Notes: a model not told the origin generated them from the sequence alone. Counted from the first letter of the stretch, positions 15,701-23,079 are shown. The stretch is DNA of 44,962 nucleotides from Candidatus Liptonbacteria bacterium (GCA_016186635.1 JACPLI010000017.1:1-44962), one strand, 5' to 3'. Program-made: numbers and translations.

Positions 15701-16635
15701 AAATTCAATCTGATTTTTATGCGACTTTTGGCGTTACTGACATCATTACGAACAGCAAAATTTTTGAGATACTCATCGCCGATGCTCTTGATCATATTCT
15801 TATTCCCGGTCATTCAGGATCGCGTGATGCTAAAGATTCTATGGGTAATGAGTTTGAATATAAACACTATAAGGAAAGTAGTTCAAACCATACTTGGACA
15901 TTTAATGATTTCTCAAATACAACCATCACAAAACTTACAAATGCTAAAGCAGTTATTTTTGCTCACATACAAGACGTTAATGCCTCTTTTCCAAAATTCG
16001 ATTGGTATTATGAAGTACCAGGCCCGATAATATCGAGTTATTTAGCAAAGGCAACGCGGAGAATAAAAAATAATAGAAAAATGATCAATGTAAGTCCTAA
16101 TCAGATTGAAAAGCATTTGGGACTTACGAAGCAACTAATAAATCGTTCTGCTGGTCGTTATTTCTCTTGGATTAAGAGCATTGTTGATGTCACTGGTCAG
16201 ATTGAGGCGCAGGTTGGCACGGCCGGTATTCTCACAAGTAATAAGTTTTGGGAAGTTCTGGTTGCGCTTAAATTAGGTCATAAGGTTCAGTCTGAACAAG
16301 CCAAACATGATGCCGTCGACGACTTTGGTGATTTGTATGAATATAAAGTTGCAAAGGGGTCAAGTTGGAGCTTTCAGGATATTTCATGTGAAGTTTTGCA
16401 TAAGTATCTTTCTGATAAAAGCGTTATACTTGCCAGCGTTGATAAAAATGATTTTGTTGTGAAGAAAATATATGATGCTAGTGCAAAAAGAGTGGTTAAA
16501 CTACTTAGGAGAAAATTACGCGAAAAAAGACAGCGATATCTATCTTTGGAGAAAGAAGTTAGAAGAAAACAAGTTTCCCTTAACCAAAAAGATTTAAAGA
16601 GTATTCGAGCAAAGCTTGTATATCCATCAGATTAA
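15658..16635 (+). CDS. predicted restriction endonuclease with two PD-(D/E)XK-like repeats
   Basis: 325 residues from the ATG at 15658; the ORF track's GTG at 15640 lies inside the methyltransferase gene. Residues about 30-104 and 191-261 are repeats of each other. Each has a helix with F/W-E-(I/V)-L-(I/V)-A, then D-A-x-D-x-x-G-x-x-(F/Y)-EYK, then a W-x-F-x-D stretch and a strand (AVIFAHI, SVILASV). D60/E67/K69 and D221/E228/K230 fit the D...E-x-K nuclease core. Flanked by two methyltransferase genes, so a restriction enzyme is the natural reading. I do not recognise the family. The basic C-terminal helix may bind DNA. Confidence 0.65.
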   Translation: MNTTNVNNLIQQLKQIQSDFYATFGVTDIITNSKIFEILIADALDHILIPGHSGSRDAKDSMGNEFEYKHYKESSSNHTWTFNDFSNTTITKLTNAKAVIFAHIQDVNASFPKFDWYYEVPGPIISSYLAKATRRIKNNRKMINVSPNQIEKHLGLTKQLINRSAGRYFSWIKSIVDVTGQIEAQVGTAGILTSNKFWEVLVALKLGHKVQSEQAKHDAVDDFGDLYEYKVAKGSSWSFQDISCEVLHKYLSDKSVILASVDKNDFVVKKIYDASAKRVVKLLRRKLREKRQRYLSLEKEVRRKQVSLNQKDLKSIRAKLVYPSD

Positions 16636-17966
16636 AACAGCTTTTTGGGTATTTTTTCTATCCTTTCTAAGGACTGCTTCCAATATTGCTTTGATATCTC
16701 AAAGCCGATGTAATTTCTTTTTGCTTCTAAACAGGCAACGGCCGTAGTGCCGCTACCCATAAATGGGTCTAACACTATATCGCCTTCCTTCGTAGTTAAA
16801 TTTATCATTTTTTTAATAAGCTCTACTGGTTTCTGAGTAGGATGAATTCTGTTTTTACCCTTAGGTGCCTGAAACTTAATGATGTTGTGTTCATAGTTGC
16901 TATTCCAAGTAGCACCTGGCTTCTTGCCTATAACTACCGCCTCCCACGCATTTAGGAACCTAGATTTTGCGTTTAGAGGAACGGGATCGGGTTTTTGCCA
17001 AACAAGAACATCTATTGCTATAAACCCTTTTTTTTCTAACCCATCGATAAAGAATCCAACATCCCTCTTCGCGCAAAAAGTCATCATCCACCCTTTTGTT
17101 TTTATTAGCGCAATTTCAAACCACTCCTTACTAAATGTATCCCACTCGCCAAAATTAAAATTCAGTTTTGCTGTTGTTCCTAATCTTTGGCCTTTACAGT
17201 TAAGTTCTCTACTAATGCCATACGGCGGATCAGTAACTATTAGATCAATGGATCTGTTGGGAAGTTTTTGTAATTCTTCTACCGCATCCCCGCAAATAAT
17301 TTGGTTCAAAGGAAGCTTCTCATGTACCTCTGGTTTTTCGCACTCGCGAAAAAGAACAGATGAATTTTTTTCTTCCCGTATTACATCAAGAACTATGCCT
17401 TGAATTGAAACATCACGACCGTTCCGTAAAATAATAGACTCCATATTTTTATTTGCTGGCTGTAGACGTATGTGCCCCTTCTCTTTATAAAACTTTTTGA
17501 GTGTTGCCTCGTGATTGTCAATAAGCGCAACCACTTTTTGTCCATTCTCGGCAGTGGATTGATGTTGAACCAAGATAATGTCTCCATCATTTATATTTTC
17601 GTCGATCATACTGTTGCCAACTACGCGTAAAGCGTAGACCTTTGACGACGAAGAGACCTTACTTTTCGGCACCGCGATTGTTTCTTTTGGGATATCGAAT
17701 AAAGCTATCGGGACTCCGGCGGCGATCGTTCCGAGGAGGGGAATTTTAATAAGAGGTTGTTCCTCGGTGATCCTGATAGCCCGGGGCTTATTTTCAATTC
17801 TTTCTAAATACCCACCTTCTTTAAGTCTTGTTACATGGAAGTGAGCAGTGGAAACTGAAGCCAGCTTGAACTTTTTCTGAATTTCCTGGAGGGAGGTGGA
17901 ATATCCTTTCTTTCGCGAATATTGCTTTATAAAATCTAGAACCTCTTTTTGCCGCTTTGTGATCAT
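16632..17966 (-). CDS. LexA repressor-DNA methyltransferase fusion
   Basis: 444 residues. Residues 1-68 are a LexA-type winged helix (ITKRQKEVLDFI; GYSTSLQEIQKKF). Residues 75-200 are a complete LexA/S24 self-cleavage domain: Ala83-Gly84 cleavage site (IAAGVPIA), Ser119 (GNSMIDENINDGD) and Lys157 (EATLKKFY). Residues 215-444 are a beta-class methyltransferase with DPPYG at 246-250, HPTQKPVELI near 375 and FMGSGTTAVAC at 402-412. No frame break separates the parts. Predicted to repress through the HTH, to be split on DNA damage, and to methylate. Converges on the nuclease gene with overlapping stop codons. Confidence 0.85.
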   Translation of the reverse strand: MITKRQKEVLDFIKQYSRKKGYSTSLQEIQKKFKLASVSTAHFHVTRLKEGGYLERIENKPRAIRITEEQPLIKIPLLGTIAAGVPIALFDIPKETIAVPKSKVSSSSKVYALRVVGNSMIDENINDGDIILVQHQSTAENGQKVVALIDNHEATLKKFYKEKGHIRLQPANKNMESIILRNGRDVSIQGIVLDVIREEKNSSVLFRECEKPEVHEKLPLNQIICGDAVEELQKLPNRSIDLIVTDPPYGISRELNCKGQRLGTTAKLNFNFGEWDTFSKEWFEIALIKTKGWMMTFCAKRDVGFFIDGLEKKGFIAIDVLVWQKPDPVPLNAKSRFLNAWEAVVIGKKPGATWNSNYEHNIIKFQAPKGKNRIHPTQKPVELIKKMINLTTKEGDIVLDPFMGSGTTAVACLEAKRNYIGFEISKQYWKQSLERIEKIPKKLF

Positions 17967-17989
17967 TGTGGATAATTAGGTATTGCTAC

Positions 17990-18011
17990 TTTCTATTTAT
18001 TTTCTATTATT
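17990..18011 (-). promoter_or_regulatory. 11-bp tandem direct repeat upstream of lexA-methyltransferase
   Basis: TTTCTATTTAT followed by TTTCTATTATT, one helical turn apart, 24 bases before the start codon. On the coding strand TTGACC lies upstream of them. A candidate operator for the protein's own LexA-type domain. Confidence 0.4.
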
Positions 18012-18073
18012 GGAGAATGGGGTCAATAGAGAGTTATCCCCAACTACACAAGTGAGTCTGAGTAAATGATTTC

Positions 18074-18787
18074 ATGGGCAACAGACAGAAAGCACAAATT
18101 GAGTCACTAACAAAGCAAGTTTCTGATTTAGAGGCAAAAAATCAGGAGCTTTTCAATGTTTCAAAGGCAAAGGAAGATGAGCACAGGACCGAGATTGCGA
18201 GAATTAATGAAGAATGGAAACAGAAGCACGAGACGACACAACAAGCGAATGAAGTGAGGATTCATGGGTTTGAGGTTGAAATTGAAACCTTGAAGAAGGA
18301 AATTGCGGAGAAACAGGTGCAACTTGACAGAAAGGAACTAAAGAAACTGGCCGCTGCTTATAACGAACAAGAAGGCGTTTATGAGTCGGCTGCATCGCGG
18401 TGGTTAAGAGTGCTAATCGGCGTGGCTATTTCTTTAGTAATTTCTGCGGGAGTTTCTATATATCTTTCCGTGCAGAAGCCTTGGTATGAGAAATTTGAGT
18501 ACTATGTAGTTGATATTATTCTGATCAGCGCAGTTTGGTTTTGCAGCTCTCAATATACTTATTTAGTTAAGTTGCGGAATGACTACGCTAACAGGAAGAC
18601 TCTTGCCCAATCGTTTCATAATATTTTGAGCAACTTGCCGGAGGATGAGCCGATTAAAAAGAATTTTATTGAAAAAGCAACAGACGTTTTGTGTGCGCCC
18701 AGTTTGAGTTTAGATAAGGAGCCGGTACTCTCTAAAAAGGTATTCAAAGATACAGCTGAGATTATTGGTGCTGTATCGGGTAAGTAG
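18074..18787 (+). CDS. coiled-coil protein with two membrane segments
   Basis: 237 residues. The first 100 form a charged heptad-rich coiled coil (IESLTKQVSDLEAKNQEL onward). Two hydrophobic segments follow at about 110-130 (VLIGVAISLVISAGVSIYL) and 143-163. A soluble C-terminal helical region of 70 residues ends the protein. No family recognised. AT-rich like the R-M genes next door and divergent from the LexA-methyltransferase with a shared 107-base upstream region. Could be part of the same defence module; that is inference from position only. Confidence 0.65.
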   Translation: MGNRQKAQIESLTKQVSDLEAKNQELFNVSKAKEDEHRTEIARINEEWKQKHETTQQANEVRIHGFEVEIETLKKEIAEKQVQLDRKELKKLAAAYNEQEGVYESAASRWLRVLIGVAISLVISAGVSIYLSVQKPWYEKFEYYVVDIILISAVWFCSSQYTYLVKLRNDYANRKTLAQSFHNILSNLPEDEPIKKNFIEKATDVLCAPSLSLDKEPVLSKKVFKDTAEIIGAVSGK

Positions 18788-18805
18788 TATTAAGCAGCTT
18801 GTATA

Positions 18806-18839
18806 AAAAATAACCCCATGCCCCTCGGCGTTGGGGTGC
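18806..18839 (-). pseudogene. fragment of SGNH hydrolase 3' end
   Basis: 34 bases matching 19522-19555 at 32 positions. On the minus strand it encodes HPNAEGHGVIF, the block V of an SGNH/GDSL hydrolase, without the rest of the gene. Together the two copies bracket the second hicBA pair. Confidence 0.6.
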
Positions 18840-18848
18840 CCGGATAGT

Positions 18849-18899
18849 CCTGTCTGCCGGCCCGCTTCGCCGGGGCTTTAGCGAGGCGAGCAGGCAGGG
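18849..18899. repeat. compound palindromic repeat
   Basis: CCTGTCTGCCGGCCCGCTTC then GCCGGGGCTTTAGCGAGGCG and AGCAGGCAGG. The outer arms CCTG-TCTGC / GCAGGCAGG and the inner CCGGC / GCCGG type pairs form a long hairpin. Same broad family as the insertions in purL and purH. Confidence 0.6.
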
Positions 18900-18954
18900 A
18901 ACCTGCGAGTGTGCGTCGGGGAGATCGCTTTCACTGGAAACCCACCCTTGGGTT

Positions 18955-18963
18955 TGGTAGTAT
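18955..18963 (+). promoter_or_regulatory. extended -10 box of hicBA pair 2
   Basis: TGGTAGTAT (TGn + TAGTAT) ends 6 bases before the ATG, the same geometry as pair 1. Confidence 0.5.
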
Positions 18964-18969
18964 GTGGGT

Positions 18970-19254
18970 ATGGCAATAGTCCGTGCAGATTGTCAGCTCT
19001 CCGTATCTTTCCTTAAAGAAGGGAAGCAATTTGTGGCATATTCTCCCGCACTGGATATCTGTACGTGCGGTAAAACGCTTGCGCAAGCGCGGAAGCGTTT
19101 TGCGGAGGCATCGTCCCTTTTTCTTGAAGAGCTTTATAAAAAGGGGACATTACAGGAAGTGCTTACCAACTTGGGATGGAAAGTACAAAACGAGAAATTA
19201 GTTCCTCCGGTAGTGGTGGCGCAAGAAGAGCAAAAAGTTTCAGTGCCGGTATAA
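18970..19254 (+). CDS. hicB: HicB-like antitoxin, second copy
   Basis: 94 residues from the ATG at 18970; the track's GTG at 18964 falls against the -10 box. LSVSFLKEGKQFVAYSPALDICTCGKTLAQARKRF aligns without gaps to the HicB at 11312 (KEG-x-x-F-x-x-YSPA-x-D). The C-terminal part again ends GW-x-x-x... PP-x-V. Expected to neutralise the HicA that follows after 24 bases. Confidence 0.7.
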   Translation: MAIVRADCQLSVSFLKEGKQFVAYSPALDICTCGKTLAQARKRFAEASSLFLEELYKKGTLQEVLTNLGWKVQNEKLVPPVVVAQEEQKVSVPV

Positions 19255-19278
19255 ATTTACCGAAAGTGAAGTCCAGAA

Positions 19279-19509
19279 ATGCCGCACCTCGCGCCGATTC
19301 ACTGGAAGAAATTTGAGAAGTTTCTTCTTTACGTCGGTTGTACGCTCGAACGCGAGCGTGGTGACCATCGCATTTATGAACGGGCGGGACTCACGCGTCC
19401 ACTCGTGGTTCCTCGTGTGACGGCGATTCCGATCTTTATCCTTCGCAACAATTTGCGCGTGCTCGGTGTTTCAGTTGAGACCTATCTTGAGATACTAGAG
19501 AAGTGCTGA
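19279..19509 (+). CDS. hicA: HicA-like toxin, second copy
   Basis: 76 residues, same length as the first HicA. HWKKFEKFLLYVGCTLERERGDHRIYER shows the HicA helix-strand core with the GDHRIY histidine motif; the end LRVLGVSVETYLEILEK is shared with copy 1 (LRTLGIDTRQYLEIMER). Its 3' end overlaps the opposing SGNH fragment by 15 bases. Confidence 0.7.
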   Translation: MPHLAPIHWKKFEKFLLYVGCTLERERGDHRIYERAGLTRPLVVPRVTAIPIFILRNNLRVLGVSVETYLEILEKC

Positions 19510-19779
19510 TTTCGCCGCTTCAAAAATAACCCTATGCCCCTCGGCGTTGGGATGCAGGGCGTCCGCGGATAGGAGTTTTGAGTAATCCTGCTTTTGGAAT
19601 TCGGCGTGGATATCGATGAGCGTTACAGATTCGCTTGCGGCTATTTTTCGGATGCGGGCGTTGTAGTCCTCCACGTATTTGTTGTGTCGCGATTTGACGT
19701 TGCTTTGGGGAGATGAGGCGTTTGGAAAAAAGTGCCGCGCGGCATCACTTGATGACGGAGGCTTCCTTGTTTGAGTCAC
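19495..19779 (-). pseudogene. N-terminally truncated SGNH/GDSL hydrolase
   Basis: 94 codons. YNARIRKIAASESVTLIDIH and then LLSADALHPNAEGHRVIFEAA are the last blocks of an SGNH hydrolase, including the D-x-x-H catalytic pair in block V. The GDSL nucleophile block and the middle of the domain are absent, and no matching sequence lies upstream. The GTG start overlaps the TGA of the small ORF upstream. Probably a remnant left by rearrangement around hicBA. Confidence 0.6.
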
Positions 19780-19895
19780 GAGAGTCTTCGGCGATAGGTG
19801 CGGAATGAAGCTTGTCTCTTTTTGAACCGTCCCTTGAATTCCCTTTCCACCCGTTGCCGGACTTTCCCAATTGATTTTTTGCTGTGATTTTTCAC
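19776..19895 (-). CDS. small basic protein (39 aa)
   Basis: Too short for the track. GTG start with a strong AAGGAG Shine-Dalgarno 5 bases before it. The product is highly basic (KNHSKKSIGKVRQRVEREF then KGRFKKRQASFRTYRRRLS), which suggests nucleic-acid binding. Its TGA overlaps the GTG of the SGNH remnant (GTGA), a layout typical of translational coupling. Could also be the start of a gene whose remainder was replaced. Confidence 0.4.
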   Translation of the reverse strand: MKNHSKKSIGKVRQRVEREFKGRFKKRQASFRTYRRRLS

Positions 19896-20001
19896 GCGTT
19901 ACTCCTTTCCCGTTCTCACATCCTTTTCAAGGTTTATACATTCATACTACACCAAAACCAGCGCGACTTCATGCCCGCGCGGTGCATACGTTCCTGCCGG
20001 A

Positions 20002-20268
20002 CTACTTTTTTTCGTCACCCGCGCTCAAAAGTTTTTCCACATAGTAGAGCGCAAAGCCGACGATGAGGGTGAGGAGGAGCGCATAGACGAACTTCGCGAC
20101 GAGCGTGTCGGTTTCCGTCGGGAAGATGGTGCGGATAAGCTGGGCAATCGCGTCGTTCCATGCAAGACCCACGACGAGCCCGAACCCCGCGCCGATGTAG
20201 GTCGTCATCCGCTTCAGAACACTCCTCTTCGCTTCTTTGAGTTCCTCAACCAGTTTTTCCTTCTGCAT
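20002..20268 (-). CDS. DUF5654 family small membrane protein
   Basis: 88 residues. The N-terminal amphipathic helix is followed by two membrane segments (TYIGAGFGLVVGLAWNDAI and VAKFVYALLLTLIVGFALYYV). The AWNDAI motif is typical of DUF5654, common in archaea and CPR. Function unknown. On its strand TATAAT (20276-20281) ends 7 bases before the ATG, so the message is probably leaderless. Confidence 0.8.
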   Translation of the reverse strand: MQKEKLVEELKEAKRSVLKRMTTYIGAGFGLVVGLAWNDAIAQLIRTIFPTETDTLVAKFVYALLLTLIVGFALYYVEKLLSAGDEKK

Positions 20269-20325
20269 GATGAATATTATACACCACAGCTCCCATTCAT
20301 TTTATAAAATCTCCAAGAGGCTTGT

Positions 20326-20361
20326 TGCTATTCAAGTATTTTGCAAAATACTTGAATAGCA
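20326..20361. repeat. 36-bp perfect palindrome upstream of winged-helix gene
   Basis: TGCTATTCAAGTATTTTG followed directly by its reverse complement. The central AGTATTTTGCAAAATACT is identical to the centre of the palindrome at 20709-20746. The right arm contains the TTGAAT -35 box of the winged-helix gene, so a protein bound here would block transcription. Confidence 0.85.
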
Positions 20362-20381
20362 GGAGGATGATACAATATAAT
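20352..20381 (+). promoter_or_regulatory. promoter TTGAAT-18-TATAAT
   Basis: TTGAAT at 20352-20357 lies in the palindrome and TATAAT at 20376-20381 is 15 bases before the ATG at 20397. Confidence 0.6.
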
Positions 20382-20396
20382 ACATAATACAAGAGC

Positions 20397-20669
20397 ATGG
20401 AGAACACCTCGCGGGGGCTTGAGCGCATCATCAAGGGGTTTGCGAATCATCGGCGGTTGGAGATAATAGAGCTTCTGAAAAAGAGGCCGGAACTTTCCGT
20501 GGAGGAAATTGCCGACGAACTTCACATGAACTACGAGAATGCCTCGGATCATATTCGCAAACTGGCGATTGCGGGGTTGGTCATGAAGCGTTATGAGGGG
20601 ACAACTGTGCGTCACAAGCTTACGCCTCGGGCAGAAGCCGTACTCACTTTCTGCCGTTCGCTAAAATAG
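20397..20669 (+). CDS. ArsR-like winged-helix DNA-binding protein
   Basis: 90 residues: a complete winged helix (NHRRLEIIELLKKRPELSVEEIADEL, recognition helix NYENASDHIRKLAIAGLV, wing KRYEGTTVRHKLTPRA) and nothing else. No metal-binding cysteines, so it is not a metal sensor of the classic kind. Its promoter overlaps a 36-bp palindrome, and a second palindrome with the same 18-bp core follows the gene, so autoregulation is likely. Alternatively the pair marks the ends of a small mobile cassette. Confidence 0.75.
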   Translation: MENTSRGLERIIKGFANHRRLEIIELLKKRPELSVEEIADELHMNYENASDHIRKLAIAGLVMKRYEGTTVRHKLTPRAEAVLTFCRSLK

Positions 20670-20708
20670 CCAAAGTGGTCCGTTTGTGCGTCTGGCGTGT
20701 GCGGGAGT

Positions 20709-20746
20709 CTCTTATTTCAGTATTTTGCAAAATACTGAAATAAGAG
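20709..20746. repeat. 38-bp perfect palindrome after winged-helix gene
   Basis: CTCTTATTTCAGTATTTTG followed directly by its reverse complement. It shares the AGTATTTTGCAAAATACT core with 20326-20361. Outside the core the two copies differ, but each difference in one arm is matched in the other, keeping perfect symmetry. Confidence 0.85.
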
Positions 20747-20818
20747 TAGAGGGCGTGAAAGAGGCAGGAGGTAAGAGAGCGAGAGATGCGAGAAATATGA
20801 TAGGCTGGTGTATATATC

Positions 20819-21571
20819 ATGTTGGGGAGAAATAAGGAGGAAGCGAGAGTGTTGGTGGGAGTGCTCAAAAATCGCCGCGATCTCGATATTCTTTTGCGGG
20901 AGCGGTGGTACCGGATTCCGGTGCGGCATATGCCGAAGCGGAAGTTTGAGTATATTGCGTTCTACCAGCCGGCGGCGTTTGGGATGAGTGGAAAATGCAT
21001 CCGGTATTATTCCCGCGTGGCGGAGAGGGACATCAAGAAACGCAGGGCATTGTTGCCGGACGAGGCGGCACACCGGCAGGCGGATGCGGATTACGTGCAG
21101 ATTCATGTGCGGAACGTGCGGGAATTGCGGCATCCGGTTCGGAATATTTTGCCCCGGCGGGTGATATTCGGGTTTACCACGCTCGACACGCTTCGGAAGG
21201 CGAGAAATATGCTCGAGGTGTACGGCGTGGCGGACACGGAAACGGTGATGCGTGAGGCGTTGCGCGGCGCGGGCATACGCGCCGTGTTTCAGAAACATCT
21301 CTCCTACGGAAAGAAAGGTGCAAGAAAGCGCTACTGCCTCGACTTCGCGATTTCCTGCAGGCGGGGAGCGGTGGCGATTGAGTGCGATAATACAAAAGCG
21401 CATTCCGGGGCGCGGCAACGGGAGAGAGACAGAGCGAAGGATACGTTTCTCCGGCAGCGCGGATGGACAGTGCTGCGGTTTGCCGAAAAGGATATCATTG
21501 CGAAAATGGAGCATTGCATGGCGCGCGTGCGGCGCGCAGTCCGCACGCTTGGAGGATTAGAACGCCAGTAA
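20819..21571 (+). CDS. DUF559/Vsr-like endonuclease-domain protein
   Basis: 250 residues. The C-terminal 80 (LDFAISCRRGAVAIECDN, then RERDRAKDTFLRQRGWTVLRF) match the DUF559/very-short-patch-repair nuclease fold (D-F-x-I, IE-D, R-x-x-D-x-x-R-d, GW-x-V-L-R-F). The N-terminal part (VLVGVLKNRRDLDILLRERWYRIPVRH) is a separate domain I know only as an uncharacterised partner of such nucleases. A 25-codon copy of its first residues occurs at 23567. The gene follows the second AGTATTTTGCAAAATACT palindrome, so it may be controlled by the winged-helix protein upstream. Confidence 0.65.
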   Translation: MLGRNKEEARVLVGVLKNRRDLDILLRERWYRIPVRHMPKRKFEYIAFYQPAAFGMSGKCIRYYSRVAERDIKKRRALLPDEAAHRQADADYVQIHVRNVRELRHPVRNILPRRVIFGFTTLDTLRKARNMLEVYGVADTETVMREALRGAGIRAVFQKHLSYGKKGARKRYCLDFAISCRRGAVAIECDNTKAHSGARQRERDRAKDTFLRQRGWTVLRFAEKDIIAKMEHCMARVRRAVRTLGGLERQ

Positions 21572-21622
21572 GTGCTACAAAGAATATGAGAATATTTTCG
21601 GGTGAGTATTTGGCTGTGTTAT

Positions 21623-21650
21623 ATGGGCTAATTCGTGCGAATTAGCCCAT
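21623..21650. repeat. 28-bp palindrome after nuclease gene
   Basis: ATGGGCTAATTCG, two bases, then CGAATTAGCCCAT. A gene-end hairpin, probably acting as terminator. Confidence 0.7.
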
Positions 21651-21712
21651 AAGGGTTCGTTCGTTTTGACAACCAATAGCATTTTCATTGTCTCTGTGGT
21701 AGGGTGCTTTCC

Positions 21713-23029
21713 ATGTCACCTATCAGCGGTTTTCAGAATCTCGGCATCGCCCCGAACATTTTGGGAGTGCTCGGGAAACTCAACTTCACCACGCCGACGC
21801 CCATTCAAGCGCGTTCCATTCCCACGGGGCTTGAGGGAAAGGACCTTGTGGGCATCGCGCAGACGGGGACAGGAAAGACGCTTGCATTTGCAATCCCCAT
21901 GATTCAGGCGGCGCTCCGCGGCGAGAAGGGGCTGGTGGTGGTGCCCACGCGGGAGCTTGCCTTGCAAGTATACGAAGCGTTCGGAAAAGTGGGGGGGGCG
22001 CTTGGGGTGAAAGGCGCGGTCCTTATCGGCGGGGAGCCCATTGGCAGGCAGCTGCAGCAGCTTCGGCGGAATCCGCAGATTGTAATCGGCACACCCGGGC
22101 GCATCATTGACCATCTTGAACAAAGGACGCTGTCCCTCGGTGCCGTCAAAATCCTCGTCCTCGACGAAGCCGACCGGATGTTCGACATGGGGTTCGCGCC
22201 GCAGCTCGCACGGATTCTCGCCGTCCTGCCCGTCGCGCGGCAGACGATGCTCTTTTCCGCGACGATGCCGGAGGACATCGTGCGCATCGCCCGCGCGCAC
22301 ATGAAACTCCCGGTTCGCGTGGAAATCGCGCCGCAGGGCACCGCGGCGGAGAAGGTGAGCCAGGAAGTGTTTTTTATCGAAAAGAGAGATAAGTCGCGCC
22401 TCCTCGAGAAAATTCTCGCGGAGCGGAAGGGCTCGACGCTTATCTTCGCGCGGATGAAATTCGGCGCGAAGCGGATTGCGGCGGGGTTGCGCGCCCTGGG
22501 GTACCGCGCTGCGGAGCTTCACTCGAACCGCTCACTCGGCCAGCGCAAGGAGGCGCTTGAAGGATTCCGGAATGGGAGGTACCGGATACTCGTCGCGACC
22601 GACATTGCCGCGCGCGGCATTGACGTGAAGGGGATTGAGCTCGTGGTGAACTATGACTTGCCCGCGAGCGCGGAGGACTACGTCCACCGCATCGGGCGCA
22701 CTGGACGCATGGGCGGTGTGGGGCACGCGATTTCTTTTGCGACTCCGAACGAAAAGGGAGACGTGCGGAGCATTGAGCGGCTCATTCGCGCCACACTCCC
22801 GCTCTCGCGGCTCCCCGCCGACCTCCCGCCGCCCCGCGCGGACGTGATTCCCGACCGCGGGCCCTTCCGCGGCAGGCGTCCCTTCCCGCGTTCTCCCCGT
22901 CCCGGTTTTTCTTCTCCGGTTCCGCGTCATGGTCATAGTTATAGTTCTGGTCCTGGCTATCCTTCTTCTCGTCCTCGTCCCGGCTTCGGACGCCGCCCGC
23001 CCCGCCCGCACCGTTTCAGCCGGCGGTAG
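21713..23029 (+). CDS. DEAD-box ATP-dependent RNA helicase
   Basis: 438 residues from the ATG at 21713; the track's GTG at 21704 is three codons upstream. The Q motif TPTPIQARSIP, motif I AQTGTGKT near 50, Ia PTRELALQ, motif II DEAD near 150, motif III SAT near 180, and motifs V and VI (ATDIAARGIDVKG, HRIGRTGRMG) are all present. The last 70 residues are a Pro/Arg/Gly-rich tail for RNA contacts (RGRRPFPRSPRPGFSS). Likely role: RNA unwinding in ribosome assembly or mRNA decay. Part of the tail (GHSYSSGPG) is encoded by a GTCATAGTTATAGT repeat like that in purH. Confidence 0.9.
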   Translation: MSPISGFQNLGIAPNILGVLGKLNFTTPTPIQARSIPTGLEGKDLVGIAQTGTGKTLAFAIPMIQAALRGEKGLVVVPTRELALQVYEAFGKVGGALGVKGAVLIGGEPIGRQLQQLRRNPQIVIGTPGRIIDHLEQRTLSLGAVKILVLDEADRMFDMGFAPQLARILAVLPVARQTMLFSATMPEDIVRIARAHMKLPVRVEIAPQGTAAEKVSQEVFFIEKRDKSRLLEKILAERKGSTLIFARMKFGAKRIAAGLRALGYRAAELHSNRSLGQRKEALEGFRNGRYRILVATDIAARGIDVKGIELVVNYDLPASAEDYVHRIGRTGRMGGVGHAISFATPNEKGDVRSIERLIRATLPLSRLPADLPPPRADVIPDRGPFRGRRPFPRSPRPGFSSPVPRHGHSYSSGPGYPSSRPRPGFGRRPPRPHRFSRR

Positions 23030-23051
23030 GGCGTTGTGCACATCTGCAGAG

Positions 23052-23079
23052 TTGCCGCGCGGGCAGGATGCCGTACAAT
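23052..23079 (+). promoter_or_regulatory. promoter TTGCCG-16-TACAAT
   Basis: TTGCCG (23052-23057) and TACAAT (23074-23079), spacing 16, about 50 bases before the small hypothetical gene. Confidence 0.5.
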
